36,467 bases of DNA from an uncultured Paracoccaceae bacterium (GCA_913061275.1 CAJXSR010000007.1:93410-129876), one strand, 5' to 3'. Shown: positions 17,833 through 27,214, counted from the stretch's first letter. The notes: generated by a model from the sequence alone, not told the origin. Program-made: numbers and translations.

Positions 17833-20775
17833 ATGACAGATCAATTATCAAATGACCAGCTTCACGCATCATCCTTCCTACAAGGGCATAATGCGGAATA
17901 TATTGAACAGCTTCACGCCAATTACGTGAAAGACCCTGCCTCGGTGGATGCAAGTTGGGTCGCGTTTTTCAATGATCTGGGCGACGATGATACGACGATC
18001 ACCAAAGAGGCCGAAGGCGCTTCTTGGTCGCGTTCTGACTGGCCACCTACCCCCAACGATGACCTGACCGCCGCCCTTGACGGGCAATGGGCCGCTGACC
18101 CTGAAAAAGCCATCAAAACTAAAGCTGCAACAGCAGGTGTTGAACTAAGTGACAACCAAATTCAACGCGCAGTGCTGGACAGTATACGCGCACTGATGAT
18201 TATTCGCGCCCACCGTATTCGCGGCCATCTGGCAGCTGACCTTGACCCGTTGAAGCTGAAAAAGTCAGGGCCACATCCCGAGCTTGACCCAACATTCTAT
18301 GGCTTCAATGAAATCGATATGGATCGTCCGATATTTTTGGACAATGTGCTAGGGATGCAAACAGCCACCATGCGCACCATCATTGCCAAGCTGCGCAAAA
18401 CCTATTGCGGCACGTTCGCACTGCAATACATGCACATATCCGATCCTGTGCAAGCTGCATGGCTGAAAGAACGCATCGAGGATTACGACAAAGAGAGTTT
18501 CTTCACCAAAATGGGCCGCAAAGCCATATTGGGCAAAATGGTCGAGGCCGAAGGGTTTGAAAATTTTTGCCACGTCAAATATTCTGGCACCAAACGCTTT
18601 GGCCTGGACGGTGGCGAGGCGCTAATACCCGCGATGGAACAAATCATCAAACGCGGCGGTGCATTAGGTGTCAAAGACATTATCATCGGCATGCCGCATA
18701 GGGGCCGCTTAAATGTACTTTCTAACGTGATGGGCAAACCGTATCGCGCAATCTTCAACGAATTTTTCGGAGGCAGCTACAAACCTGACGATGTCGAAGG
18801 TTCAGGTGACGTGAAATACCACTTAGGCGCATCCTCTGATCGCGTATTTGACGGCAATAGCGTGCATCTGTCACTTACCGCCAATCCATCACACCTAGAA
18901 GCGGTAAACCCTGTTGTTTTAGGCAAAGCGCGGGCCAAGGGTGACCAAATGGGACGCAATCGCGGTGCCGTGATGCCTGTACTGTTGCACGGCGATGCAG
19001 CCTTTGCTGGCCAAGGCGTGATTTCCGAATGTTTCGGCCTGTCAGGCCTTAAGGGCCATATTACAGGCGGCACAATACATATCGTTGTGAACAATCAAAT
19101 CGGCTTCACCACCGCCCCGCATGACAGCCGCTCATCGCCATATCCAACTGATATAGCCATGATGGTAGAAGCCCCGATCTTTCATGTGAACGGGGACGAC
19201 CCCGAAGCGGTCGTTCATGCCGCCAAAATTGCTACAGAATACCGCCAGAAGTTCCAAAAAGATGTGGTTCTGGACATTTTCTGTTACCGTCGTTTTGGTC
19301 ATAACGAGGGTGATGAACCGATGTTCACACAGCCCGAAATGTACACAAAGATTAAAACCCACAAAACTTCATTAGCTTTGTATACCGAACGTCTGATTAA
19401 AGACGGTTTAATCCCTGAAGGTGAAATAGAAGACATAAAAGTCGCGTTTCAGGCCAAATTGAATGAAGAATTTGAAGCGGGTAAAAACTACAAACCCAAC
19501 AAAGCCGATTGGCTGGACGGCAAGTGGAAACATCTGGAAAGTAAAGACCCAGAATACCAACGTGGAAAAACTCATATCACCGAAGGACGCTTCAAAGAGG
19601 TCGGCGCGGCATTGACCAAACTACCAAGCGATTGGGCACCACATAGAACCATCTCACGCATCTTGAAGGTCAAGTCTGAAATGATCAATTCGGGAAAAGG
19701 TATTGATTGGGCCACAGCCGAGGCCCTTGCCTTTGGCTCATTGCAGGTCGAAGGCTTTCCCGTGCGTCTGTCAGGTCAAGATTGCGAACGCGGCACATTC
19801 AGCCACCGCCATTCCGCCATTCTGGATCAGAAAACATCCGAAAAATACTACCCACTGAACAATATCCGCTCTGAACAAGCATCCTATGAAGTAATAAACA
19901 GTATGCTGTCCGAATACGCCGTCCTAGGCTACGAATATGGCTACACATTGGCCGAACCCAATGCGCTAACGTTATGGGAAGCCCAGTTTGGTGACTTCGC
20001 TAATGGTGCCCAAATCATGATAGACCAATTCATAAGCTCTGGTGAAAGCAAATGGTTGCGCATGTCAGGGCTAGTGATGTTGTTGCCTCACGGCATGGAA
20101 GGCCAAGGGCCAGAACACTCTTCAGCACGACCTGAGCGTTTCTTGCAAATGTGTGCCGAAGATAACTGGGTCATCGCCAACGTGACCACCCCAGCCAATT
20201 ACTTCCACATTTTGCGCCGCCAATTGCACCGCACTTATCGCAAGCCGTTGGTTATCATGTCACCAAAATCCTTACTCCGCCACAAAATGGCAATCAGCAC
20301 GATGCAAGAATTCACTGGCAAATCCAGTTTTCACAGGGTTCTGTGGGATGATGCTGAAATGGGCAATTCAGATACAAAACTATTGCCAGATATCAAAATC
20401 AAACGTGTGGTTCTGTGTTCAGGTAAGGTTTACTTTGATCTGTTGGCTGAACGCGATGCTCGTGGCATTGACGATATCCACCTACTGCGTGTCGAACAGC
20501 TTTACCCAATCCCTGAAAAAGCCCTCACAGACGAATTAGGCCGCTTTGAAAAGGCAGATTTTGTCTGGTGTCAGGAAGAGCCTAAAAACCAAGGCTACTG
20601 GACACATATCTACCCACCGATTGAGGAAGTTTTGGACCGCGTAGACGCCAAACACCCACGCCTAAAATACGTAGGCCGCCCGCCCGCCGCAGCCCCCGCA
20701 ACGGGCTTGGCCAGTAACCACAAATTACAACAAGACGCGCTGGTAAATGATGCGCTTACCCTTGGAGGAAAATAA
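17833..20775 (+). CDS. sucA: 2-oxoglutarate dehydrogenase E1 component
   Basis: This 980-residue thiamine-diphosphate enzyme decarboxylates 2-oxoglutarate and passes the succinyl group to the E2 lipoyl domain. The N-terminal E2-binding arm reads [22 protein letters not shown]. Core blocks are [41 protein letters not shown] (TPP/metal site), [24 protein letters not shown], and in the transketolase-like domain [13 protein letters not shown] and [20 protein letters not shown]. The C-terminal part ends with [12 protein letters not shown] and the [10 protein letters not shown] tail. The length is normal for alphaproteobacterial SucA. It is followed one base later by sucB. Confidence 0.97.
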   Translation: MTDQLSNDQLHASSFLQGHNAEYIEQLHANYVKDPASVDASWVAFFNDLGDDDTTITKEAEGASWSRSDWPPTPNDDLTAALDGQWAADPEKAIKTKAATAGVELSDNQIQRAVLDSIRALMIIRAHRIRGHLAADLDPLKLKKSGPHPELDPTFYGFNEIDMDRPIFLDNVLGMQTATMRTIIAKLRKTYCGTFALQYMHISDPVQAAWLKERIEDYDKESFFTKMGRKAILGKMVEAEGFENFCHVKYSGTKRFGLDGGEALIPAMEQIIKRGGALGVKDIIIGMPHRGRLNVLSNVMGKPYRAIFNEFFGGSYKPDDVEGSGDVKYHLGASSDRVFDGNSVHLSLTANPSHLEAVNPVVLGKARAKGDQMGRNRGAVMPVLLHGDAAFAGQGVISECFGLSGLKGHITGGTIHIVVNNQIGFTTAPHDSRSSPYPTDIAMMVEAPIFHVNGDDPEAVVHAAKIATEYRQKFQKDVVLDIFCYRRFGHNEGDEPMFTQPEMYTKIKTHKTSLALYTERLIKDGLIPEGEIEDIKVAFQAKLNEEFEAGKNYKPNKADWLDGKWKHLESKDPEYQRGKTHITEGRFKEVGAALTKLPSDWAPHRTISRILKVKSEMINSGKGIDWATAEALAFGSLQVEGFPVRLSGQDCERGTFSHRHSAILDQKTSEKYYPLNNIRSEQASYEVINSMLSEYAVLGYEYGYTLAEPNALTLWEAQFGDFANGAQIMIDQFISSGESKWLRMSGLVMLLPHGMEGQGPEHSSARPERFLQMCAEDNWVIANVTTPANYFHILRRQLHRTYRKPLVIMSPKSLLRHKMAISTMQEFTGKSSFHRVLWDDAEMGNSDTKLLPDIKIKRVVLCSGKVYFDLLAERDARGIDDIHLLRVEQLYPIPEKALTDELGRFEKADFVWCQEEPKNQGYWTHIYPPIEEVLDRVDAKHPRLKYVGRPPAAAPATGLASNHKLQQDALVNDALTLGGK

Positions 20776-20776
20776 G

Positions 20777-22282
20777 ATGACCGAAGTACGTGTACCAACC
20801 CTGGGCGAAAGCGTCTCTGAAGCAACCATCGCTACATGGTTTAAGAAAGTAGGTGACAGCGTTGCCGTAGATGAAATGATCTGCGAGCTGGAAACCGACA
20901 AAGTAACCGTCGAAGTGCCCTCACCCATCGCAGGTACTTTAACCGAAATCATTGCCAATGAAGGCGATACAGTTGGCGTTGATGCGTTACTGGCAAATAT
21001 TTCCCAAGGCGATGCAGCAGCCCCTGCACCTAAAGCCGAAACAACTCCAAAAGCTGCCCCAAAAGCTGCCAAGGCATCTAGCGATGAACTTGTTTCCATC
21101 ATGGTGCCTACTTTGGGCGAAAGCGTTACTGAGGCCACCGTAGGCACTTGGTTCAAAGCTGTTGGCGATACCGTTGCCGCTGACGAAATGCTGTGCGAGT
21201 TGGAAACCGATAAAGTTTCCGTTGAAGTGCCTTCACCTGCATCAGGTGTTATCACAGAAATTCTGGCCGCTGACGGCGTGACCGTTGGCGCAGGTGCCCA
21301 ACTTGGCACCATTTCCGGCTCTGCATCATCTGCGGCAATGACCCCGCAACCCTCTGCCGCCCCAGCTGACGCACCTGCTGATGCCGTTAAAAACGCACCC
21401 GCCGCAGAAAAACTAATGGCTGAAAGTAACCTGAACGCCGATCAGGTAACGGGTACTGGCAAAGACGGGCGGGTTATGAAATCAGATGTGCAGGCAGCTC
21501 TTGCCACACCTGCCGCAGCACCTGTAGTTGCCCCAGCGCCAGCCGCCGTCGCACCACGTGCGCCTGTGGCCGCAGATCAGGCATCCCGCGAAGAGCGTGT
21601 AAAAATGACACGTTTGCGCCAAACCATTGCGCGGCGTTTGAAAGAAAGCCAAAACACAGCCGCGATGCTGACCACATATAATGAGGTCGACATGTCCGCC
21701 GTTATGGCTTTGCGTAACCAATACAAAGATATCTTCCTTAAAAAACACGGCGTCAAACTGGGGTTTATGTCTTTCTTTACAAAGGCATGCTGTCACGCAC
21801 TAAATGAGGTACCCGAAGTGAACGCCGAAATCGACGGCACAGATGTTGTTTATAAAAACTACGTCAACATGGGTATTGCCGCAGGCACACCTACAGGCCT
21901 AGTAGTACCAGTGATCCGCGACGCCGATCAAATGTCTTTTGCCACTATTGAGAAATCCATTGCCGAAAAAGGTGCGCGTGCGCGTGACGGCAAGCTTAGC
22001 ATGGCCGAAATGCAAGGTGGTACCTTCACCATCTCAAACGGCGGCGTCTACGGCAGCCTGATGTCATCGCCCATCCTGAACCCGCCACAGTCGGGCATCC
22101 TTGGCATGCACACCATCCAAAAACGCGCCGTGGTAGTGAATGATGAGATCGTCATCCGCCCGATGATGTATCTGGCATTATCTTACGACCACCGCATCGT
22201 CGACGGTAAAGGTGCTGTGACCTTCCTTGTAAGGGTGAAGGATGCACTGGAAGATCCGCGTCGGTTGTTGATGGATTTGTAA
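20777..22282 (+). CDS. sucB: 2-oxoglutarate dehydrogenase E2 (dihydrolipoyl succinyltransferase) with two lipoyl domains
   Basis: ATG 20777 is preferred because GGAGG lies 8 bases before it and gives the standard N-terminus [13 protein letters not shown]; an upstream start would run into sucA. The 501-residue core protein contains two lipoyl domains, with lipoyl lysines K42 ([12 protein letters not shown]) and K146 ([12 protein letters not shown]). Ala/Pro linkers follow, then an E3/E1-binding domain ([25 protein letters not shown]) and the catalytic domain with [13 protein letters not shown] (active-site His/Asp). Many SucB proteins have only one lipoyl domain; the two here are similar to each other and probably arose by internal duplication. 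It acts with SucA and Lpd. Confidence 0.96.
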   Translation: MTEVRVPTLGESVSEATIATWFKKVGDSVAVDEMICELETDKVTVEVPSPIAGTLTEIIANEGDTVGVDALLANISQGDAAAPAPKAETTPKAAPKAAKASSDELVSIMVPTLGESVTEATVGTWFKAVGDTVAADEMLCELETDKVSVEVPSPASGVITEILAADGVTVGAGAQLGTISGSASSAAMTPQPSAAPADAPADAVKNAPAAEKLMAESNLNADQVTGTGKDGRVMKSDVQAALATPAAAPVVAPAPAAVAPRAPVAADQASREERVKMTRLRQTIARRLKESQNTAAMLTTYNEVDMSAVMALRNQYKDIFLKKHGVKLGFMSFFTKACCHALNEVPEVNAEIDGTDVVYKNYVNMGIAAGTPTGLVVPVIRDADQMSFATIEKSIAEKGARARDGKLSMAEMQGGTFTISNGGVYGSLMSSPILNPPQSGILGMHTIQKRAVVVNDEIVIRPMMYLALSYDHRIVDGKGAVTFLVRVKDALEDPRRLLMDL

Positions 22283-22288
22283 ATAAGT

Positions 22289-22308
22289 TACCCTGCTATA
22301 GCAGGGTA
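22289..22308. promoter_or_regulatory. Perfect 20-bp palindrome just after sucB
   Basis: TACCCTGC-TATA-GCAGGGTA is self-complementary over all 20 bases and begins 7 bases after the sucB stop. As RNA it makes an 8-bp hairpin with a TATA loop. No T-run follows, so it may be a weak terminator, a processing site or an operator for the small genes downstream. Confidence 0.45.
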
Positions 22309-22328
22309 TCACCTACTTGGAGTATCTA

Positions 22329-22757
22329 TTGAAACGTCCAACTGGCATTCTAGTAATTGCATTCGCAGCTGCTGCGCTATCATTATGGAGTGCTATTCAA
22401 TTGTACTATACTATGTCTTTTGAAATTTTGTTAATCAAAGAAGAGGGTGGAAATTTAACAGATCTATTAGCAAACTTTGCATCCTCTTCACTACTAGTTT
22501 TCACAATAATATCAATTACATTCACTATACTTGTATATGGAATGAAAAAGCTATCGATTGCTGCAAACATCTTATTGGTAACAGCAATCCTATCGCCAAT
22601 ATTCCTTTATCAAAACATCGGGACAACATTCTTTGATCCTGCTTATACAGATACATATTATGTTATACTTAGCCCAAGTGCATGGGTTATGATTATTGCC
22701 CTATCTTTTTCTATTTTCTATTTAATTTGGTGTAATTCTAGGAATTTACTGAAATGA
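22329..22757 (+). CDS. Small four-helix membrane protein, unknown
   Basis: TTG 22329 (MKRPTGILVIAF) is preferred because GGAG lies 6 bases before it; an in-frame TTG at 22317 would overlap that site. The 142-residue product has four predicted membrane helices (about residues 5-25, 44-68, 76-92 and 112-136). The coding DNA is visibly more AT-rich than sucB or lpd, with many ATA, TTA and AAT codons, which suggests foreign origin. I do not recognise the family. Its stop TGA overlaps an ATG (ATGA, 22754-22757) that begins a sequence copying the start of the VOC gene at 23421. Confidence 0.6.
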   Translation: MKRPTGILVIAFAAAALSLWSAIQLYYTMSFEILLIKEEGGNLTDLLANFASSSLLVFTIISITFTILVYGMKKLSIAANILLVTAILSPIFLYQNIGTTFFDPAYTDTYYVILSPSAWVMIIALSFSIFYLIWCNSRNLLK

Positions 22758-22894
22758 TCACTTTCGACCATACCTCCCTCGCTCAGCCTAAAAGCCTGAA
22801 CAGCAAAACTGCAGCGATCTTCCTAAGCTACGAAAGAAGCCCTAAAATACCCGCCTCAGCTATTAATAGAATTGTGAACCAAAAATGGACCTAA
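22754..22894 (+). pseudogene. VOC-gene start remnant 1 (small ORF in the coupled chain)
   Basis: The first 19 bases (ATGATCACTTTCGACCATA) are identical to the start of the VOC gene at 23421 and encode MITFDH. The similarity then fades. The open frame is 46 codons and ends INRIVNQKWT, overlapping the start of the next membrane ORF. It shares both its start and its ending with the remnant at 23103. It is best read as a leftover from duplication of the VOC gene start. It may be translated, but a function is not implied. Confidence 0.5.
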
Positions 22895-23106
22895 AAAAAA
22901 CGCGTACAGGACACCCAAAACGGAAGTTTTACTCTGTATTGATACTGTGGTTAATTATGGTGGCTGTCCTGATGTACGACTTAAACAGCGTTTCTTCAGG
23001 CGGTGAGCCCCGAAATATTTTGTTGCTGCTCTTTGCCGCTTTTGGATGGTTGTTTCCAGCATTCCATCTGTGGCAATGGTGGAAGTATCATAAGGGTACG
23101 ACATGA
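22885..23106 (+). CDS. Small membrane protein, first copy of a tandem pair
   Basis: The 73-residue protein has a basic N-terminus (MDLKKTRTGHPKRKFYS) and two predicted membrane helices (about residues 18-34 and 45-63), ending in an aromatic/basic tail WQWWKYHKGTT. It is clearly homologous to the ORF at 23156 (shared HPKRKFYS, LWLIMVAVL/MWLIVVAVL, GWLFPAF/GWLLPAY and W-W/C-KY tail). No ribosome site is evident; translation may depend on coupling, because the start overlaps remnant 1 and the stop overlaps the ATG of remnant 2 (ATGA). The function is unknown. Confidence 0.6.
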   Translation: MDLKKTRTGHPKRKFYSVLILWLIMVAVLMYDLNSVSSGGEPRNILLLLFAAFGWLFPAFHLWQWWKYHKGTT

Positions 23107-23165
23107 CAATCCTCGACCATATAGTACCCGTTACAAACAGAATTGCGAACCTAAAATGGACATGA
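23103..23165 (+). pseudogene. VOC-gene start remnant 2 (20-codon ORF)
   Basis: It encodes MTILDHIVPV, resembling the VOC start MITFDHIAIA, and then runs at once into NRIANLKWT, which matches the NRIVNQKWT ending of remnant 1. It is coupled by ATGA to the upstream membrane ORF and overlaps the downstream one (ATGGACATGA). It looks like a shortened duplicate of remnant 1 and helps define the duplicated unit. Confidence 0.45.
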
Positions 23166-23374
23166 AAGAATGGCGGGCAGTACACCCGAAACGAAAATTT
23201 TATTCAGAGTTAGTTATGTGGCTTATCGTTGTCGCGGTTCTAATCTATGATTTCTATATAAATCCACTTGTCGGACGGCAACGCTTTGGGTTGATGCTGA
23301 TTGCCGGCCTTGGCTGGCTACTTCCAGCCTATCGTTACTGGAAATGGTGCAAATATGACGAAGAGCAGAAATGA
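23156..23374 (+). CDS. Small membrane protein, second copy of the tandem pair
   Basis: A 72-residue paralogue of the ORF at 22885, with N-terminus MDMKEWRAVHPKRKFYSELVMWLIVVAVLIYD, a second hydrophobic segment GLMLIAGLGWLLPAYRYW, and tail KWCKYDEEQK. ATG 23156 aligns with the first copy, and upstream bases also match (GAATTG-GAACC before both starts), so the duplicated unit includes the 5' region. A longer in-frame extension to 23003 reads through the first copy in another frame and is rejected. Its stop overlaps the next ATG (ATGA at 23371-23374). The function is unknown. Confidence 0.6.
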   Translation: MDMKEWRAVHPKRKFYSELVMWLIVVAVLIYDFYINPLVGRQRFGLMLIAGLGWLLPAYRYWKWCKYDEEQK

Positions 23375-23424
23375 TACAAGATCAGGCCCAAATAGATAAG
23401 TACGCACTGGCCATAGTCCCATGA
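23371..23424 (+). other. 17-codon coupling ORF between membrane copy 2 and the VOC gene
   Basis: ATG 23371 overlaps the preceding stop as ATGA. The frame (MIQDQAQIDKYALAIVP) ends with a TGA that itself overlaps the VOC start codon as ATGA at 23421. No function is proposed for the peptide. It would let ribosomes pass from one gene to the next by re-initiation. Confidence 0.35.
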
Positions 23425-24059
23425 TCACTTTCGACCATATCGCCATTGCAGCACCTTCCCTCAAAGAAGGCGCAAAATATGTGCATGCGCAAACGGGCCT
23501 GACAGTCGCCAAAGGTGGTGAGCATCCCGATATGGGCACTCATAATCTGCTGACGGCCCTTGGCCCTAATACTTTTGCCGAAGTAATCGCCATCAACCCA
23601 GATGCCCCTGCCCCCAACCGCCCGCGTTGGTTCGGGCTTGATGACCCATCCGAACAGGCCAGGTTTCCCCGCTTGCAAGCATGGTTACTGCGTACCGATG
23701 ATATAGAAGGATGCATCAAAAAAGCCGCCGAAATCGGCATTGATCTAGGCCATGCAATCCCTTTCAGGCGTGACGCATTGCGGTGGCGTTTCACCGTCAC
23801 AGATAGTGGTGCTATCCCCTTAGACGGTGCCGCCCCTTTAATATTACAATGGGATACAAAAGGCCCGCATCCCGCAAGTAATATGACCGATCTTGGCTTG
23901 CGCATGGATGCGCTCACTATAAAAACTCCGCACATGGCAAAACTCACCGAATTATTAACCGTCTTAGGTTTAAAAAACCAACCCAATATCAAACTTGCAA
24001 ACACCACAAAAATTACTGTAAGTTGTTCAACACCAAACGGAAAGGTTACCCTACAATGA
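23421..24059 (+). CDS. VOC family protein (glyoxalase-like domain)
   Basis: A 212-residue protein of the Glyoxalase_3-like group in the vicinal oxygen chelate superfamily. The N-terminal DHIAIAAPSLKEGAKYVHAQTG, then GGEHPDMGTHNLLTALGPNTFAEVIAINP, carries His and Glu residues where VOC enzymes place metal ligands. The middle has RTDDIEGCIKKAAEIG, and a second repeat-like half ends with LTVLGLKNQPNI. The substrate is unknown. The start at 23421 overlaps a 17-codon ORF by ATGA, and the stop overlaps the MAPEG gene start by ATGA (24056-24059). Its first bases are repeated twice upstream. Confidence 0.8.
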   Translation: MITFDHIAIAAPSLKEGAKYVHAQTGLTVAKGGEHPDMGTHNLLTALGPNTFAEVIAINPDAPAPNRPRWFGLDDPSEQARFPRLQAWLLRTDDIEGCIKKAAEIGIDLGHAIPFRRDALRWRFTVTDSGAIPLDGAAPLILQWDTKGPHPASNMTDLGLRMDALTIKTPHMAKLTELLTVLGLKNQPNIKLANTTKITVSCSTPNGKVTLQ

Positions 24060-24445
24060 CCCCCGAACTCACCGCACTTGCCCTTGCAGGCATCTTGCAA
24101 CTGTTGCAACTGATGATCTATGTCATTGCGGGCGACCGCCAGATCGGTTTGAAAACTGCCATGGGAAACCGTGACGACAAACCAGAACTCACCGGCATTC
24201 CCGCCCGCTTGCAACGCGCCTATAACAACCACTTTGAAAGCCTAGCCCTGTTCACCATAGCCGTGATCGTGATTACACTTTCAAACCAATCAAGTCCTCT
24301 GACCCAATGTTGCGCATGGATCTATCTAGCCGCACGTATCCTTTACATCCCCGCCTACATATTCGGCCTGTCCCCTTGGCGTTCGGTTATCTGGACGGTT
24401 GGCATCGGGGCGGCTGCTCTCATGTTATTGGCGACCCTATTTTGA
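24056..24445 (+). CDS. MAPEG family membrane protein
   Basis: ATG 24056 (MTPELTALALAGILQLLQLM) overlaps the VOC stop as ATGA and is preferred to an in-frame ATG 33 bases upstream inside the VOC gene. The 129-residue product has four predicted membrane helices. The MAPEG signature RLQRAYNNHFESLALFTIAVIVI sits between helices 1 and 2, and YLAARILYIPAYIFG in helix 3. MAPEG proteins include glutathione-dependent membrane enzymes, and bacterial members are mostly uncharacterised. It is the last member of the coupled chain; 142 bases separate it from lpd. Confidence 0.88.
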   Translation: MTPELTALALAGILQLLQLMIYVIAGDRQIGLKTAMGNRDDKPELTGIPARLQRAYNNHFESLALFTIAVIVITLSNQSSPLTQCCAWIYLAARILYIPAYIFGLSPWRSVIWTVGIGAAALMLLATLF

Positions 24446-24517
24446 CGCTTCCAAATGGTCAAAATATCCTCGCCGAAGGCAACAAAGTTAACAAACAGCA
24501 ACCCTTGCGGTTGCCAT

Positions 24518-24550
24518 ACACTTTCCATACACTTTCCATACGCATTCCAT
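24518..24550. repeat. Three tandem 11-bp repeats upstream of lpd
   Basis: Two perfect copies of ACACTTTCCAT (24518-24528, 24529-24539) are followed by a third with two changes, ACGCATTCCAT (24540-24550). The array lies 37 bases before the lpd start codon. The period is close to one helical turn, so a protein could bind the copies on one face of the DNA; slippage-generated repeats are the plain alternative. Confidence 0.8.
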
Positions 24551-24587
24551 ACCGCCAAATCGGCGCAATCACGAAAGGTTAACACCC

Positions 24588-25976
24588 ATGTCTGACTATG
24601 ATGTAATCGTAATTGGCGGTGGCCCTGGCGGCTACGTCTGCGCCATACGCTGCGCCCAGCTAGGCCTAAAAACCGCCTGCGTTGAGGGCCGAGATGCCCT
24701 TGGTGGCACTTGCCTGAATGTGGGTTGCATCCCGTCCAAAGCTCTACTGCACGCCAGCCATATGTACCATGAGGCCACACATAATTTTACCAAAATGGGC
24801 CTAATGGGAAAATCCCCCTCGGTCGATTTTGGAAAGATGATAGAATACAAAGACAGCGTGATTGCACAAAACACCAAAGGCGTCGAATTTTTGTTTAAGA
24901 AGAACAAGATAGATTGGCTGAAAGGCTGGGGAAGTATTGCAGGTGCTGGCCAAGTAAAAGTTGGCGATGAACTGCATAATGCCAAAAGTATTGTCATTGC
25001 ATCAGGCTCTGAACCTTCATCCTTACCAGGCGTCGAAGTTGATGAAAAAGTGGTGGTTTCCTCTACAGGCGCGCTGGCTTTACCCAAAGTTCCTAAAAGC
25101 CTAGTAGTCATCGGTGCAGGCGTTATCGGTTTAGAAATGGGCAGCGTTTACGCCCGCCTTGGTGCAGAAGTCACAGTTGTAGAATTCTTGGATCACATCA
25201 CCCCTGGCATGGACAAAGAGCTTGGCAAAACACTGCAAAGATCACTGAAAAAACAAGGACTTAAGTTTGTGATGGGTGCTGCCGTTCAGTCAGTGGACAT
25301 ATCCAAAGGCAAGGCAAAAGTAAATTATAAGTTACGCAAAAACGATAAAGAAGACACGCTAGATGCCGATGTGGTCTTATTGGCCACAGGTCGCAAACCG
25401 TTTACGGACGGTTTGGGTTTTGAGGCCTTGGGTGGTAAAATTTCACCACGCGGCCAAATCGAAACTGATGACCATTGGCGCACCAATATTAGTGGTGTTT
25501 TCGCCATTGGCGATGTCATTGATGGCCCAATGCTGGCCCATAAAGCCGAAGATGAAGGTATGGCTGTTGCCGACGTAATTGCTGGCAAACATGGTCATGT
25601 GAATTACGGCGTAATTCCGGGCGTAATCTACACCTCACCAGAGGTTGCCAATGTAGGCCAAACTGAAGAGCAGTTAAAAGAAGCGGGCATTGATTACAAA
25701 GTCGGCAAGTTCAGCTTTATGGGCAATGGTCGTGCTAAAGCAGTGTTTCAAGGCGAAGGTTTCGTGAAGCTTTTAGCCGATGCAAAAACCGATAAGATCT
25801 TAGGTTGTCATTTGATTGGCCCCGCCGCAGGTGAATTAATTCATGAAATTTGTGTCGCAATGGAATTTGGTGCATCGGCAGAAGACATCGCGTTGACTTG
25901 CCACGCACACCCCACACTTTCAGAGGCCGTCCGCGAAGCTGCATTGGCATGTGGAGATGGCGCAATTCACGCTTAA
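24588..25976 (+). CDS. lpd: Dihydrolipoyl dehydrogenase (E3)
   Basis: This 462-residue flavoenzyme reoxidises dihydrolipoyl groups of SucB with NAD+. The FAD motif [18 protein letters not shown] opens the protein. The redox-active disulphide is C42/C47 in [13 protein letters not shown]. The NAD-binding motif is [25 protein letters not shown], the second FAD block is [22 protein letters not shown], and the C-terminal [15 protein letters not shown] supplies the active-site His and Glu. GAAAGG precedes ATG 24588 at normal spacing. It completes the 2-oxoglutarate dehydrogenase complex genes, is set apart from sucB by the small-gene chain, and is followed by a strong terminator. Confidence 0.97.
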   Translation: MSDYDVIVIGGGPGGYVCAIRCAQLGLKTACVEGRDALGGTCLNVGCIPSKALLHASHMYHEATHNFTKMGLMGKSPSVDFGKMIEYKDSVIAQNTKGVEFLFKKNKIDWLKGWGSIAGAGQVKVGDELHNAKSIVIASGSEPSSLPGVEVDEKVVVSSTGALALPKVPKSLVVIGAGVIGLEMGSVYARLGAEVTVVEFLDHITPGMDKELGKTLQRSLKKQGLKFVMGAAVQSVDISKGKAKVNYKLRKNDKEDTLDADVVLLATGRKPFTDGLGFEALGGKISPRGQIETDDHWRTNISGVFAIGDVIDGPMLAHKAEDEGMAVADVIAGKHGHVNYGVIPGVIYTSPEVANVGQTEEQLKEAGIDYKVGKFSFMGNGRAKAVFQGEGFVKLLADAKTDKILGCHLIGPAAGELIHEICVAMEFGASAEDIALTCHAHPTLSEAVREAALACGDGAIHA

Positions 25977-25982
25977 GGGCGC

Positions 25983-26038
25983 GTTACAAACTATAATTCC
26001 TGATAGGGCGCGTACATCCTATCAGGAATATTTGTAAC
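25983..26038 (+). terminator. Large two-part hairpin terminator after lpd
   Basis: An inner perfect 12-bp stem ATTCCTGATAGG/CCTATCAGGAAT with a ten-base loop is enclosed by an outer 8-bp stem GTTACAAA/TTTGTAAC. It starts 7 bases after the lpd stop and is followed by ATTTTGC. It probably ends the suc-lpd transcript. Confidence 0.82.
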
Positions 26039-26157
26039 ATTTTGCTAAACAGTTTAATGCTGCAAGTTACCTGCCTTGCCAGCAATTCCTAATACTCACA
26101 TCATTGTCATCCGAATTCATTTGTGGCATCCAATGTGCCTATGCAAATACCCGTTCT

Positions 26158-27144
26158 ATGAACGATACAACCAATATGCCCCATTCCCTTTACCGCTATA
26201 TTTTCCAAAACTCATATGGAAAACAAGTTTTGGTAGTTATTCTAACCTTGGTGCTTTTGCCCCTAGCCCCAATCCCTTTGGAATTACAAAGGCGTATGTT
26301 GGATGATGCTGTTGCCAATGGGGATGTTGATTTATTATTTAAACTCAGCGGCTTATATTTATTGGCAATGCTTGTATCAGCGTGTTTTAAATTTGCCATG
26401 CGTACACAACGTGAGCTTATTTCGGCACATATTGTCCGCTCGCTTCATACATCGGTATTTTATTGCATGTATACCTATGTGCCAAAACTGCGTCCTATCC
26501 AAACACCACAAGACTTAGATAAGGTTGATGAAGGTGCTGTGGTATCAATGTTATCATCCGAAGTTGAAAAACTTGGCGGTTTTGCAGGTTCTGCCATTTC
26601 TGGCCCTTTGTTTGAAACAGGCACTTTGTTTTTCGTTTTGGGTTATATGTTTTGGATAGAACCTTTTGTTGCATCAATCGCTTTAGCTTTTTACATGCCA
26701 CAGTTTATTATTGTTCCGTTCTTTCAGGCCCGAATGAACCGACTTGCCCAACAAAAAGCCCTTAAAATGCGGACATTGGGTTCATTCATCGTTGACCACC
26801 CAGAGGATGATTTAGTCCATGCCGATCCCCCAAAGATCTTTGTTAGCCTTATCGAAGATATTTTGGCTATACGCACACGTTTCATATTAAATAAAAATGT
26901 AATGAAAACCCTTAATAATCTGCTGATCGCACTTGGGCCGTTTGGTGTTATTTCATATGGCGGGTATTTAGCGACGCAAGGGGAAATAGAGGTTGGTGTT
27001 ATATTGGCCTTTGTATCCGGGTTGGAACGGCTTAGTGGGCCAATTCGTGATTTGGTAAGCTCGTACAGCCAGATTACAGATGCCCATATGCGTTATTCCA
27101 CTCTGCTGGATGCGTTCCCTAAACCCCATATAAAAACCAGTTAA
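26158..27144 (+). CDS. Stand-alone ABC exporter transmembrane domain (no ATPase domain)
   Basis: From ATG 26158 the product has 328 residues and about six membrane helices. It matches the type 1 exporter membrane domain: FKFAMRTQRELISAHIVRSLHTSVF, a long coupling-helix region, GYMFWIEPFVASIALAFYMPQF, and near the end GEIEVGVILAFVSGLERLSGPIRDL, which is the usual end of this domain. The ATPase domain that normally follows (Walker A, signature, Walker B) is absent, and a terminator lies 28 bases after the stop. It may pair with an ATPase encoded elsewhere or have lost transport function. The start is uncertain, since no candidate start has a good ribosome site; TTG 26104 and ATG 26176 are alternatives. 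Confidence 0.75.
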   Translation: MNDTTNMPHSLYRYIFQNSYGKQVLVVILTLVLLPLAPIPLELQRRMLDDAVANGDVDLLFKLSGLYLLAMLVSACFKFAMRTQRELISAHIVRSLHTSVFYCMYTYVPKLRPIQTPQDLDKVDEGAVVSMLSSEVEKLGGFAGSAISGPLFETGTLFFVLGYMFWIEPFVASIALAFYMPQFIIVPFFQARMNRLAQQKALKMRTLGSFIVDHPEDDLVHADPPKIFVSLIEDILAIRTRFILNKNVMKTLNNLLIALGPFGVISYGGYLATQGEIEVGVILAFVSGLERLSGPIRDLVSSYSQITDAHMRYSTLLDAFPKPHIKTS

Positions 27145-27172
27145 ATCACAAAAAACATATCTAAAATAATGG

Positions 27173-27214
27173 AACTCCCTGACAGACTGCTCATGCGCTG
27201 TCAGGGAGTTTTCT
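27173..27214 (+). terminator. Intrinsic terminator after the ABC membrane-domain gene
   Basis: A perfect 13-bp stem AACTCCCTGACAG/CTGTCAGGGAGTT with a twelve-base loop is followed by TTCTC, with TTTT at the stem end. A second hairpin (GGCCTCT/AGAGGCC, 27218-27243) follows; it lacks a T-run. Confidence 0.85.

Noticed and set aside
23540-24232. 230-codon leftward open frame across the VOC and MAPEG genes
   Set aside because: It is antisense to two genes with clear family signatures and coupled starts.
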